64,000 nucleotides of DNA from Archivesica marissinica (lineage: Eukaryota; Mollusca; Bivalvia; Venerida; Vesicomyidae). Of this stretch, positions 11,682-25,130 are shown piece after piece. The stretch's first letter is position 1, and each line of letters opens with the position of its first letter. The position numbers were made by a program, and so were the translations under genes. Location of the stretch: the NCBI GenBank assembly GCA_014843695.1, contig CM026387.1, forward strand, positions 70,562,795-70,626,794, written 5' to 3'. The notes under the pieces are model-generated. The model was not told the origin of the DNA. It ran no database searches and worked only from the letters and a program-made list of their open reading frames with translations.

Positions 11682-11754
11682 GCGGTCCGAGGATCGAACC
11701 CGGGTTGCATTGGTGAGAAGTGAGCGCGCTAACCACTGTGCTAATCGGACAGCC
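11682..11754 (-). mobile_element. tRNA-like head of a SINE (head only)
   Basis: On the minus strand it reads GGCTGTCCGATTAGCACAG, then TGGTTAGCGCGC and GGGTTCGATCCTCGGACC. These fit a pol III A box (TTAGCACAGTGG) and B box (GGTTCGATCC). The SINE body is absent. The same head occurs with its body on the plus strand at 11,873 and 13,876. It is not called a functional tRNA because the acceptor stem does not close. Confidence 0.7.
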
Positions 11755-11872
11755 ACTTAGAGAGTTAGTAAACAATATGATATCAAGAACAAATCCATGT
11801 AAGGCAGTTGCGTCAGTTACATTTTAGATATTACCACCAACGATATTATAGAACTGAACACGAACAGTACGA

Positions 11873-12060
11873 AGCGCGCTCGCTTCTCACCAATGCAAAT
11901 CCGGTTCAATCGTCGGACCAGGAAGTATGTGAGTTAGTACGGTGGTCACCAGATCGGACATGTGGGTTTTCTCCGGTTACTCCGGTTTCCTCACACACGA
12001 AGGACCACATTTACGCTTTCATCCGCGCCAACGAGGGTGATTAATATAAGTTTAAACATT
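11873..12060 (+). mobile_element. SINE copy, 5'-truncated
   Basis: It begins inside the tRNA-like head (GCGCGCTCGCTTCTCACC). It continues through a decayed B box (CCGGTTCAATCGTCGGACC) and the conserved body (CACCAGATCGGACATGTGGG, then TCTCCGG and TCCGGTTTCC). It ends in the family tail GTGATTAATATAAG. Confidence 0.75.
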
Positions 12061-12117
12061 TTAAACATTACGACTTCACCAAGACACGACATTAATTGAA
12101 AAAGTGTTTATTTCTCA

Positions 12118-13317
12118 ATGGCATCAATTTCTGCATATTGTTGTAAATCTCACGGCACGGACCATGTTATAGCAATGGTGACACATTGTTGGAAATCTCA
12201 CGGCATGGACCATGTTATACCAATGGTGACATGTTGTTGGAAATCTCACGGCATGGACCATGTTATACCAATGGTGACATGTTGTTGGAAATCTCACGGC
12301 ACGGACCATGTTATACCAATGGTGACATGTTGTTGGAAATCTCACGGCACGAACCATGTTATACCAATGGTGACACATTGTTGTAAATCTCACGGCACGG
12401 ACCATGTTATAGCAATGGTGAAAATTGTTGGAATCTCACGGCACGAAACATGTTATACCAATGGTGACACATTGTTGTAAATCTCACGGCACGGACCATG
12501 TTATACCAATGGTGACATATTGTTGTAAATCTCACGGCACGGACCATGTTATACAATGGTGACATATTGTTGTAAATCTCAAGGCACGGACCATGTTATA
12601 CCAATGGTGACATGTTGGTGGAAATCTCACGGCACGGACCATGTTATACCAATGGTGAACATTGTTGTAAATCTACGGCACGGACCATGTTATACCATGG
12701 TGACATGTTGTTGGAAATTCACGGCACGGACCATGTTATACCAATGGTGCACTTGTTGTAAATCTCACGGCACGGACCATGTTATACCAATGATGAAACA
12801 TTGTTGGAAATCTCACTGCACGGACCATGTTTACCATGGTGACACATTGTTGTAAATCTAACGGCACGGAATGTTATACCAATGGTGAAACATTGTTGTA
12901 AATCTACGGCACGGACCATGTTATAGCAATGGTGACACATTGTTGGAATTGGGGTGTTTTGGTGTGTTTTTGGAAATCTCACGGCACGGACCATGTTATA
13001 CCAATGGTGACACGTTGTTGGAAATCTCACGGCACGGACCATGTTATACCAATGGTGATACGTTGTTGGAAATCTCACGGCACGAACCATGTTATACCAA
13101 TGGTGACACGTTGTTGGAAATCTCACGGCACGGACCATGTTATACCAATGGTGACACGTTGTTGGAAATCTCACGGCACGGACCATGTTATACCAATGGT
13201 GACACATTGTTGGAAATCTCACGGCACGAACCATGTTATACCAATGGTGACACATTGTTGTAAATCTCACGGCACGGACCATGTTATACCAATGGTGACA
13301 CATTGTTGCAATTCAGT
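12118..13317. repeat. 48-bp satellite array
   Basis: About 25 copies of a 48-bp unit containing AATCTCACGGCACGGACCAT and GTTATACCAATGGTGACA. Because 48 is a multiple of 3, the array gives a 16-residue repeating open frame on each strand. Single-base deletions near 12,430, 12,670, 12,830 and 12,870 break every frame, and nothing suggests selection on coding. The insertion TTGGGGTGTTTTGGTGTG near 12,950 is the only non-unit sequence. Confidence 0.95.
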
Positions 13318-13875
13318 TTATGAGATATTTGGCCTTTCTGGAGGGTTATTTGACCGTACTGTATAAGATGTACAGGCATGGAGTTATTTCCGTCCAACAT
13401 GTTTCTGCTATTATTGTTTAACTTTAAAATGCAAACTTTCGTTATTGTTTTTTATTCTTTCAAAAGTTGCAATAAAATATGAAGAAACACTTGTTATGTG
13501 TACTATATATCATATTATTTGGGCACACGGAACCACGAAGCGTTGACATGCCTCGAGATATAGTGATAGTTTTCAATAATCACGACTACGATATATTTAG
13601 ATATAACTTAAACGAATCGTTAGCTTTAGCTGAACAGGTTTAGATACACGGGTATCGTTGTGGGCTGTGCATGTATGCATACACGGTAACTCAAACAGTA
13701 GTTGGTGGATTTCATTGAAACTGTGGATATATGGAGGGTTGATCTAGGCTATTCCATTTTGGGAGAAATCGGTTGTGGCCTGTCGACTATCAACGTGGGG
13801 GTTTGCATCTCTCCGAATGCTATGCTTTAGTTCAAACTACAATGGTTGGGACCAGCACCGAGAATAAAATGTCCG
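13318..13875. other. Intergenic DNA, no feature seen
   Basis: Unique AT-rich sequence without a convincing ORF. A short motif (TATTTGGGCACACGGAACCAC near 13,516) recurs in variant form near 14,175, which suggests a dispersed repeat fragment. Confidence 0.6.
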
Positions 13876-14130
13876 GTTAACGCGCTCGCTTCTCACCAAT
13901 GCAACCCGGGTTCGATACTCGGACCAGGACGTATGTGAGATGATACGGTGGTCGCCAGATCGGACAGGTGAGTTTTCTCCGGGTACTCCTGTTTCCTCCC
14001 ACACGAATGACCACATATACGCTTTCATCCGTGCCAACGAGAGTGGTTAATATAAGTTGTTAGAACTTGCTTCGCAATTGCTTCGCAATCGTTGTAAAAT
14101 AAATAAAGTTTATACTTCAAAATAAAATGT
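13876..14130 (+). mobile_element. SINE copy with B box, body and tail
   Basis: The head lacks its A box but keeps the B box (GGGTTCGATACTCGGACC). The body CGCCAGATCGGACAGGTGAG and CTCCGGGTACTCCTGTTTCC follows. The tail has TTAATATAAGTTGTTAGAAC and a duplicated TTGCTTCGCAA before AAATAAATAAAGTTTA. It is the most complete plus-strand member of this family here. Confidence 0.8.
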
Positions 14131-14346
14131 GTTTTCCAGAGTTTTCAATGTACTATAATTATAATTATTGTATTATTTGGGGCATGCGGAACCACTTTAC
14201 TTCATTGAACTTTTCGTTCGCTTATTCACGGTCCTCATGTCCCCATACAATTTCTGGTGAAGTGAAGTACAGTGTTGGCTGAAATGTCTGCACCGCTGTG
14301 GTAGATGCTCTGGTATTCTGCAGTGGCAGGTCTTCTGGTTAGTTCT

Positions 14347-17300
14347 CCATACCACACATCGTTCATACCATATACCTCACATCGTTCATACCATATACCA
14401 CACATCGTTCATACCATATACCACATATCGTCCATACCATATACCACACATCGTTCATACCATATACCACATATCGTCCATACCATATACCACACATCGT
14501 TCATACCATATACCACATATCGTTCATACCATATACCACACATCGTTCATACCATATACCACACATCGTTCATACCATATACCACATATCGTCCATACCA
14601 TATACCACATATCGTCCATACCATATACCACACACCGTCCATACCATATACCACCCATGGTCCATACCATATACCACACATCGTTCATACCATATACCAC
14701 ACATCGTTCATACCATATACCACACACCGTCCATACCATATACCACACACCGTCCATACCATATACCACCCATGGTCCATACCATATACCACACATCGTT
14801 CATACCATATACCACACATCGGTCATACCATATACCTCACATCGTTCATACCATATACCTCACATCGTTCATACCATATACCTCACATCGTTCATACCAT
14901 ATACCACACATCGTCCATACCATATACCTCACATCGGTCATACCATATACCTCACATCGGTCATACCATATACCACCCATCGTTCATACCATATACCACC
15001 CATCGTTCATACCATATACCACACATCGTCCATACCATATACCACACATCGTTCATACCATATACCACACATCGTTCATACCATATACCACACATCGTTC
15101 ATACCATATACCACACATCGTCCATACCATATACCTCACATCGGTCATACCATATACCTCACATCGGTCATACCATATATCTCACATCGGTCATACCATA
15201 TACCTCACCTCGGTCATACCATATACCACACATCGGTCATACCATATACCACACATCGTTCATACCATATACCACACGTCGGTCATACCATATACCACAC
15301 ATCGTCCATACCATATTCCTCACATCGGTCATACCATATACCTCACATCGGTCATACCATATACCTCACATCGGTCATACCATATACCACACATCAGTCA
15401 TACCATATACCACACATCGTTCATACCATATACCACACGTCGGTCATACCATATACCACACATCGTCCATACCATATACCTCACATCGGTCATACCATAT
15501 ACCACACATCGGTCATACCATATACCACACATCGTTCATACCATATACCACACGTCGGTCATACCATATACCACACATCGTCCATACCATATACCTCACA
15601 TCGGTCATACCATATACCTCACATCGGTCATACCATATACCTCACATCGGTCATACCATATACCACACACCGTTCATACCATATACCACACATCGTCCAT
15701 ATCATATACCACACATCGTCCATACCATATACCACATATCGTCCATACCATATACCACACATCGTCCATACCATATACCACACATCGTTCATACCATATA
15801 TCACACATCAGTCATACCATATACCACACATCAGTCATACCATATACCACACATCAGTCATACCATATACCACACATCGTCCATACCATATACAACACAT
15901 CGTCCATACCATATACCACACATCGTCCATACCATATACCATACATCGTCCATACCATACATCGGTCATACCATATACCACACATCGTCCATACCATACA
16001 TCGTCCATACCATACATCGTCCATACCATACATCGGTCATACCATATACCACACATCGTCCATACCATACATCGGTCATACCATATACCATACATCGGTC
16101 AAACCATATACCACACATCGTCCATACCATACATCGGTCATACCATATACCACACATCGGCCATACCATATACCTCACATCGTCCATACCATATACCACA
16201 CATCATTCATACCATATACCACACATCGTTCATACCATATACCACACATCGTTCATACCATATACCACACGTCGTCCATATTATATACCACCCGTCGTCC
16301 ATACCATATACCACACATCGGCCATACCATATACCACACATCGTTCATACCATATACCACACATCGTTCATACCATATACCACACATCGTTCATACCATA
16401 TACCACACACCGTCCATACCATATACCACACACCGTCCATCCCATATACCACACATCGTCCATACCATATACCACCCATGGTCCATACCATATACCACAC
16501 ATCGTTCATACCATATACCACCCACCGTTCATACCATATACCACACATCGTCCATACCATATACCACACACCGTCCATACCATATACCACACACCGTCCA
16601 TCCCATATACCACACATCGTCCATACCATATACCACCCATGGTCCATACCATATACCACACATCGTTCATACCATATACCACCCACCGTTCATACCATAT
16701 ACCACACATCGTCCATACCATATACCACACATCGTTCATACCATATACCACACATCGTTCATACCATATACCACACATCGTTCATACCATATACCACACA
16801 TCGTTCATACCATATACCACACATCGTTCATACCATACATCGTTCATACCATATACCACACATCGTTCATACCATATACCTGTTTTGTTTTCACATCGTT
16901 CATACCATATACCACACATCGTCCATACCATATACCACACATCGTTCATACCATATACCACCGTTTTATCGTTCATACCATATACCACACATCGTCCATA
17001 CCATATACCACACATCGTTCATACCATATACCACACATCGTCCATACCATATACCACACATCGTTCATACCATATACCACACATCGTTCATACCATATAC
17101 CACACATCGTCCATACCATATACCACACATCGTTCATACTACATCGTCATACCATATACCACACATCGTCATACCATATACCACACTCGTTCATACCATA
17201 CATCGTCCATACCATATACCACACATCGTTCATACCATATACCACACTCGTCAACCATACATCGTCATACCATATACCCACATCGTTCATACATATACAC

Positions 17301-18848
17301 ACATCGTCCATACCATATACCACACTCGTTCATACATACATCGTCCATACCATATACCATACATCGTTCATACCATATACCCACATCGTCCATACCATAT
17401 ATCCCTCGTTCATACCATACATCGTCCATACCATATACCATACATCGTCCATACCATATACCACACATCGTTCATACCATATACCACACATCGTCCATAC
17501 CATATACCATACATCGTCCATACCATATACCACACATCGTCCATACCATATACCACACATCGTCCATACCATATACCACACATCGTTCATACCATATACC
17601 ACATGTTATCGTCCATACATATACCACACATCGTTCATACCATATACCTCACATCGTCCATACCATATACCATACATCGTCCATACCATATACCACACAT
17701 CGTTCATACCATATACCACACATCGTCCATACCATATACCACACATCGTTCATACCATATACCACACATCGTCCATACCATATACCACACATCGTCCATA
17801 CCATATACCACACATCGTCCATACCATATACCACACATCGTTCATACCATATACCACACATCGTTCATACCATATACCACACATCGTTCATACCATATAC
17901 CACACATCGTCCATACCATATACCACACATCGTCCATACCATATACCACACATCGTTCATACCATATACCACACATCGTCCATACCATATACCACACATC
18001 GTTCATACCATATACCACACATCGTTCATACCATATACCATATACCACACATCGTTCATACCATATACCACACATCGTTCATACCATATACCACACATCG
18101 TCCATACCATATACCACACATCGTCCATATTATATACCACACATCGTCCATACCATATACCACACATCGTTCATACCATATACCACACATCGTCCATACC
18201 ATATACCACACATCGTCCATACCATATACCACACATCGTTCATACCATTATACCATATACCACACATCGTTCATACCATATACCACACATCGTTCATACC
18301 ATATACCACACATCGTTCATACCATATACCACACATCGTCCATACCATATACCACACATCGTCCATACCATATACCACACATCGTTCATACCATATACCA
18401 CACATCGTCCATACCATATACCACACATCGTCCATACCATATATCACACATCATTCATACCACATACCTCACATCGTTCATACCATTATACCATATACCA
18501 CACATCGTTCATACCATATACCACACATCGTTCATACCATATACCACCCACCGTTCATACCACATACCTCACATCGTTCATACCATATACCACACATCGG
18601 TCATACCATATACCACACATCGTCCATACCATATATCACACATCATTCATACCACATACCTCACATCGTTCATACCATTATACCATATACCACACATCGT
18701 TCATACCATATACCACACATCGTTCATACCATATACCACCCACCGTTCATACCACATACCTCACATCGTTCATACCATATACCACACATCGGTCATACCA
18801 TATACCACACTTGATTCATATATACCACACGTCGTTCATACCACACAC
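14347..18848. repeat. 23-bp tandem array A
   Basis: Close to 195 copies of a 23-bp unit, CATACCATATACCACACATC plus GTT, GTC or GGT. Variants cluster. TCGGT with TACCTCAC dominates about 14.8-16.1 kb, CACCGTCC/CCCATGGTCC occurs near 14.6-14.8 and 16.4-16.7 kb, and TCGTT/TCGTC dominates later. Four-base shortened units with many one-base losses cluster at 17.13-17.42 kb. The unit has no stop in its forward frames, which produces open frames over 1300 codons in all three; they are not genes. The right end (CACACGTCGTTCATACCACA, then CACCCACCAATCATAG) is the same as in array B. Confidence 0.97.
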
Positions 18849-18859
18849 CCACCAATCAT

Positions 18860-19925
18860 AGCATACTAAATAGTTATTTTAACTGTACCTTATTGACATT
18901 CATTGATATGTTCGCTACTGTTCTCAACAATCACGCACCTATCAGAAATAGAAGAGTCAAAAGGACGTCACAACCAAACTGGATAAATTCAGATATTTTA
19001 GAAGCTATAAAACATAGAAATCATTTTCACAAGAAACAAATATCAGATAAGTTTAAAATATGGAGACAAAAAGTCAAATCACTTATATTTACCTCAAAGC
19101 ATAATTATTACACCACACATATTAACTCGAATAAACACAATCCGATACAATTATGGAGCAGCCTAAATGAATTATCAGGACTGAACAATAAATCTCAAAC
19201 ACAATACCTACATGATGAAAATGGATGTAAAATATTAAATGCTAACTATACAGCCAACATTTTTAATGAACATTTCTGTAATATTCATAGGCAGTTTCAG
19301 TCTGATAACCCACCACTGCACTACTTTAACTTTGCACTTGAAACTACTAACAACACTAAATTGTCAAACATATCTAGATTTTCTATTCCCTTAGTATCTG
19401 TGCAGTTTGTTGAAAAACAACTTATTTCACTTGATGTATCTAAATCAACAGGCTCTGATAATTTACATGCCAAATTATTAAAGCTTTCTGCCAAAATCAT
19501 TGCTCCAATTTTAACACAAATATTCAATTCTAGCATAAACTCCAACAAATTTCCCAAAGCATTTAAATTAGCCAAAGTTATACCCATTCACAAAAAAGGT
19601 GACAAATCAGATAAAAATAATTACAGACCTATATCAATATTACCTGTTATGTCATTGATTCTTGAGCGCCATGTCAGCCTTCACTTGAAACAATTTCTCG
19701 AGGAACATAATTTATTATATAATCGACAGTCCGGATTCCGTGAAAATCATTCATGTCAAGCTGCCCTTACACGCTTACTGGATGACTGGATATCAGCAAT
19801 TGATAAGAATGAAGTAGTGGTCACAGTCTTTCTGGATCTTTCCAAAGCCTTTGATCTGGTTGATCATTCTATCTTAATACGTACATTAGCTTATTATGTT
19901 CTTGCTGAATCATCACAAAATTGGG
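18860..19925 (+). pseudogene. LINE pol fragment (linker and N-terminal part of RT), truncated at both ends
   Basis: An open frame continues from the edge of the 23-bp array to the 36-bp array. It starts in the linker after the endonuclease (NNHAPIRNRRV, then QPNWINSDI). It passes the RT start (KVIPIHKKGDKSDKNNYRPI and SILPVMS) and QSGFRENHSCQAALTRLL, and reaches motif A (VFLDLSKAFDLVDH). Soon after, the reading frame runs into GGGCGGATCTGACC of the array, so palm motifs C-E including the catalytic YADD are absent. There is no start codon of its own. Its differences from the LINE at 3.3-7.3 kb (no shared wording outside RT motifs) mark a separate CR1/Jockey-like family. It cannot be active. 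Confidence 0.85.
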
Positions 19926-22900
19926 TTGGGCGGATCTGACCCCACATAACACCAGTGTCAGGTGGGCGGATCTGACCCCACACAACCCCAGAGTCAGGTG
20001 GGCGGATGTGACATCACACAACACCCGCGTCCGGTGGGCGGATCTGACCCCACATAACACCAGTGTCAGGTGGGCGGATCTGACCCCACACAACCCCAGC
20101 GTCAGGTGGACGGATCTAACCCCACACTGACAACCTCCGCGTCAGGTGGACGGATCTGACCCCACACAACCCCCACGTCAGATGGGCGGATCTGACCCCG
20201 CACAACCCACGCGTCAGGTGGGCGGATCTGACAACGCACAACCCCCGCGTCAGGTGGGCGGATCTGACCCCACACAACCCCCGCGTCAGGTGGGCGGATC
20301 TGACCCCGCACAACCCCCGCGTCAGGTGGGCAGATCTGACCCCACACAGCCCCCGCGTCAGGTGGGCGGATCTGACCCCACAAAACTCCCGCGTCAGGTG
20401 GGCGGATCTGACCCCACACAACTCCCGCGTCAGGTGGGCGGATCTGATCTCACACAACCCCTGCGTCAGGTGGGCGGATCTGACCCCACACAACCCTCGC
20501 GTCAGATGAGCGGATCTGACCCCACACAACTCCCGCGTCAGGTGGGCGGATCTGACCCCACACAACTCCCGCGTCAGGTGGGCGGATCTGACCCCACACA
20601 ACTCCCGCGTCAGGTGGGCGGATCTGACCCCACACAACTCCCGCGTCAGGTGGGCGGATCTGATCTCACACAACCCCCGCGTCAGGTGGGCGGATCTGAC
20701 CCCACACAACCCTCGCGTCAGATGAGCGGATCTGACCCCACACAACTCCCGCGTCAGGTGGGCGGATCTGACCCCACACAACCCCCGCGTCAGGTGGGCG
20801 GATCCGACCCCGCACAACCCCCGCGTCAGGTGGGCGGATCTGACTCCACACAACCCCCGCGTCAGGTGGGCGGATCTGACCCCACACAACCCCCGCGTCA
20901 GGTGGGCGGATCTGACCCCACACAACCCCAGTGTCAGGTGGGCGGATCTGACCCCACACAACCCCAGTGTCAGGAGGGCGGATCTAACCCCACACAACCC
21001 CAGCGTCAGGTGGGTGGAGGCGGATCTGACCCCACACAACCCCAGCGTCAGGTGGGTGGATCTGACCCCACACAACCCCAGTGTCAGGTGGGCGGATCTG
21101 ACCCCGCACAACCGCAGCGTCAGGTGGACGGATCTGACCCCACACAACCCCCGCGTCAGATGGGCGGATCTGACCCCACACAACCCCCGCGTCAGGTGGG
21201 CGGATCTGACCCCGCACAACCCCCGCGTCAGGTGGGCATCTGACCCCACACAACCCCCGCGTCTGGGCGGACCCACACAGTCAGGTGGGCCCCCCCGCAC
21301 AACCCCCGTCAGGTGGGCGGATCTGACCCCACAAACCCCCGCGTCAGGTGGGCCTGACCCGCGTCAGGTGGGCGAATCAGGTGACTGACCCCACACAACC
21401 CCAGCGTCAGGTGGGCGTCTGGTGGGCGGATCCGCGTCAGGTGGGCGGATCTGACCCCACACAACCCCAGCGTCAGGTGGGCGGAACCCCACGCGTCAGG
21501 TGGGCGGATCTGCGTCACGGATCCCCCACACAACCCCCGCGTCAGATCTGGCGTCAGGTGGGCGGATCTGACCCCGCACAACCCCGCGTCAGGTGGACGG
21601 ACCTGACCCGCGTCAGATGTCTGACCCGCGTCAGGTGGGCGGATCTGACCCCACACAACCCCCGCGTCAGGTGGGCGGATCTGACCCCGCACAACCCCCG
21701 CGTCAGGTGGGCGGATCTGACCCCACACAACCCCCGCGTCAGGTGGATCGGATCTGACCCCACACAACCCCCGCGTCAGGTGGGCGGATCCGACCCCGCA
21801 TCAGGTGGGCGGATCTGACCCCACACAACCCCCGCGTCAGGTGGGCGGATCTGACCCCACACAACCCCCGCGTCAGGTGGGCGGATCTGACCCCACACAA
21901 CCCCAGTGTCAGGTGGGCGGATATGACCCCACACAACCCCAGCGTCAGGTGGGCGGATCTGACCCCACACAACCCCAGCGTCAGGTGGGCGGATCTGACC
22001 CCACACAACCCCAGCGTCAGGTGGGCGGATCTGACCCCACATAACCCCAGCGTCAGGTGGGCGGATCTGACCCCGCACAACCCCAGCGTTAGGTGGGCGG
22101 ATCTGACACCGCATAACACCTGCGTTAGGTGAGCGGATCTGACCCCGCACAACTTCAGTGTCAGGTGGGCGGATCTGACCCCGCACAACCCCAGCGTCAG
22201 GTGGGCGGATCTGATCCCACACAACCTCAGCGTCAGGTGGGCGGATCTGACCCACACAACCCCAGAGTCAGGTGGGCGGATGTGACATGACACAACACCC
22301 GTCCGGTGGGCGGATCTGACCCCACACAACCCCAGCGTCAGGTGGGCGGATCTGACCCCACATAACACCAGCGTCAGGTGGGCGGATCTGACCCCACACA
22401 ACCCCAGCGTCAGGTGGACGGATCTAACCCCACACAGTGACGACCTCCGCGTCAGATGGGCGGATCTGACCCCACACAACCCCCGCGTCAGGTGGGCGGA
22501 TCTGACCCCGCACAACCCCCGCGTCAGGTGGGCAGATCTGACCCCACACAGCCCCCGCGTCAGGTGGGCGGATCTGACCCCACAAAACCCCCGCGTCAGG
22601 TGGGCGAATCTGACCCCACACAACCCCCACGTCAGATGGGCGGATCCGACCCCGCACAACCCCCGCGTCAGGTGGGCGGATCTGACCCCACACAACCCCC
22701 GCGTCAGATGGGCGGTACTGACCCCACAAACCCCCGCGTCAGGTGGGCGGATCTGACCCCACACAACCCCCGCGTCAGGTGGGCGAATCTGACCCCACAC
22801 AACCCCAGTGTCAGGTGGGCGGATATGACCCCACACAACCCCAGCGTCAGGTGGGCGGATCTGACCCCACACAACCCCAGCGTCAGGTGGGCGGATCTGA

Positions 22901-24172
22901 CCCACACAACCCCAGCGTCAGGTGGGCGGATCTGACCCCACATAACACCAGCGTCAGGTGGGCGGATCTGACACCACACATCCCCAGCGTCAGGTGGACG
23001 GATCTAACCCCACACAGTGACAACCTCCGCGTCAGGTGGGCGGATCTGACCCCACACAACCCCCGCGTCAGGTGGGCGGATCTGACCCCGCACAACCCCA
23101 GCGTCAGGTGGACGGACCTGACCCCACACAACCCCCGCGTCAGATTGGCGGATCTGACCCCACACAACCCCCGCGTCAGATGGGCGGATCTGACCCCGCA
23201 CAACCCCCGCGTCAGGTGGGCGGATCTGACCCCACACAACCCCCACGTCAGATGGGCGGATCTGACCCCGCACAACCCCCGCGTCAGGTGGGCGGATCTG
23301 ACCCCACACAACTCCCGCGTCAGGTGGGCGGATCTGACCCCACACAACCCCCGCGTCAGGTGGACGGATCTGACCCCCACAACCCCCGCGTCAGGTGGGC
23401 GGATCCGACCCCGCATAACCCCGCGTCAGGTGGGCGGATCTGACCCCACACAACCCCCGCGTCAGGTGGGCGGGGTCTGACCCCACACAACCCCCGCGTC
23501 AGGTGGGCCGATCTGACCCCACACAACCCCAGTGTCAGGTGGGCGGATATGACCCCACACAACCCCAGCGTTAGGTGGGCGGATCTGACACCGCATAACA
23601 CCTGCGTTAGGTGAGCGGATCTGACCCCGCACAACTTCAGTGTCAGGTGGGCGGATCTGACCCCGCACAACCCCAGCGTCAGGTGGGCGGATCTGATCCC
23701 ACACAACCTCAGCGTCAGGTGGGCGGATCTGACCCCACACAACCCCAGTGTCAGGTGGGCGGATATGACCCCACACAACCCCAGCGTTAGGTGGGCGGAT
23801 CTGACACCGCATAACACCTGCGTTAGGTGAGCGGATCTGACCCCGCACAACTTCAGTGTCAGGTGGGCGGATCTGACCCCGCACAACCCCAGCGTCAGGT
23901 GGGCGGATCTGATCCCACACAACCTCAGCGTCAGGTGGGCGGATCTGACCCACACAACCCCAGAGTCAGGTGGGCGGATGTGACATGACACAACACCCGC
24001 GTCCGGTGGGCGGATCTGACCCCACACAACCCCAGCGTCAGGTGGGCGGATCTGACCCCACATAACACCAGCGTCAGGTGGGCGGATCTGACCCCACACA
24101 ACCCCAGCGTCAGGTGGACGGATCTAACCCCACACAGTGACGACCTCCGCGTCAGGTGGGCTGATCTGACCC
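19926..24172. repeat. 36-bp tandem array A
   Basis: About 118 copies of a 36-bp unit: GGATCTGACCCCACACAACC plus CCCGCGTCAGGTGGGC. Common variants are CCAGCGTCAG, CCAGTGTCAG and CGCACAAC. The unit length gives 12-residue open repeats on both strands, which are not genes. Higher-order blocks of several units are repeated (about 21.9-22.26, 23.52-23.74 and 23.75-23.96 kb). A ragged stretch at 21.23-21.66 kb has many partial units. Confidence 0.97.
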
Positions 24173-24344
24173 CACACATTTCTTGTATTTTTATGGACAT
24201 ATTGAAACAGCACAATACTGTATGGCTTAACACTATACACACAGGCATATTAGGCGATACCCAGGCAACCAAATATAGTGCCATACCGGCAAATCACTTT
24301 CGATTTTGCTAAACAATGTACGAATTTATCTAATACTATACCAA

Positions 24345-24597
24345 ACACATACAGGGAAAGCACTTTCGGTTTTACAAACATTTTTTTGAAAATTGCATAC
24401 ACACCATACCTGGGAAACCACATTCGGTTTTACCAAAAATAGTTCGAAAATAGCAATCACGCCATATCTGGGAAACCACATTCGGTTTTACCAAAAATAG
24501 TTCGAAAATAGCAATCACGCCATATCCGGGAAACCCCATTCGGTTTTACCAAAAATAGTTCGAAAATAGCATACACGCCATACATGGGAAACCACTT
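24345..24597. repeat. 58-bp tandem repeat, ~4 copies
   Basis: Units contain GGGAAACCACATTCGGTTTT and ACCAAAAATAGTTCGAAAAT. The first unit is diverged. Copy B (about 57,153-57,455) has one more unit, showing repeat-number change since duplication. Confidence 0.9.
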
Positions 24598-24707
24598 AGG
24601 CAATCATTACGTTGCAACTATTTGTACCATACGCAATCCAATACAATTAAGTTACACAGAGAATTTGATATGTAAAGCTATACATGTAGCTGCATTATTG
24701 TTTAGTC

Positions 24708-24862
24708 GCCAGATCGGACAGGTGGGTTTACTCCGGGGACTCCGGATTCCTCCCACAAGAATGACCACAAATACGCTGTCATCTGCACCAACGAGAGTGA
24801 TTAATATAAGTTGTTAGAACTTGTTTCGCAAATGTTGTAGAATAAATAAAGTTTATGCTTTA
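24708..24862 (+). mobile_element. SINE body and tail (headless)
   Basis: It begins GTCGCCAGATCGGACAGGTG and ends GAGAGTGATTAATATAAG, TTGTTAGAACTTG and AAATAAATAAAGTTTA. It lacks the tRNA-like head. Same family as 13,876-14,130. Confidence 0.75.
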
Positions 24863-25130
24863 GCTGAATTAAATCTCTATTTAGCTGAATTAAATCTCTA
24901 TTTAGCTGAATTAAATCTCTGAATTAAATCTCTATTTAGCTGAATTAAATCTCTGAATTAAATCTCTATTTAGCTGAATTAAAACTCTATTGTGCAAGCA
25001 TAGCTCAAACTGTTCTTCGAAATCAAGCATCATTACATACACACTGTACTTTCGTTGTAAGTCTTAGTCTGTTTTCGTTGTAAGTCTTAGTCTGTTTTCG
25101 TTGTAAGTCTTAGTCTGTTTTCGTTGTAAG
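24862..25130. repeat. Two short tandem repeats: 21-bp then 23-bp units
   Basis: A 21-bp unit (GCTGAATTAAATCTCTATTT) fills about 24,862-25,000, with deleted variants. A 23-bp unit (TTTTCGTTGTAAGTCTTAGT) fills about 25,052-25,130 with three to four copies. Copy B has roughly twice as many of the 23-bp units. Confidence 0.9.

Noticed and set aside
11808..12044. A 78-codon ORF over the SINE
   Set aside because: It reads through the SINE body; the same body elsewhere is not open in that frame.
12118..13366. 16-residue repeat protein (HVIPMVTHCW-type) in the 48-bp satellite
   Set aside because: Frames on both strands are equally open, and single-base deletions break them repeatedly without any compensation.
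20116..24099. Long repeats-in-frame ORFs in the 36-bp array, both strands
   Set aside because: 36 is a multiple of 3 and the unit has no stop in several frames. Open frames on both strands at once, with ragged breaks, argue against coding.
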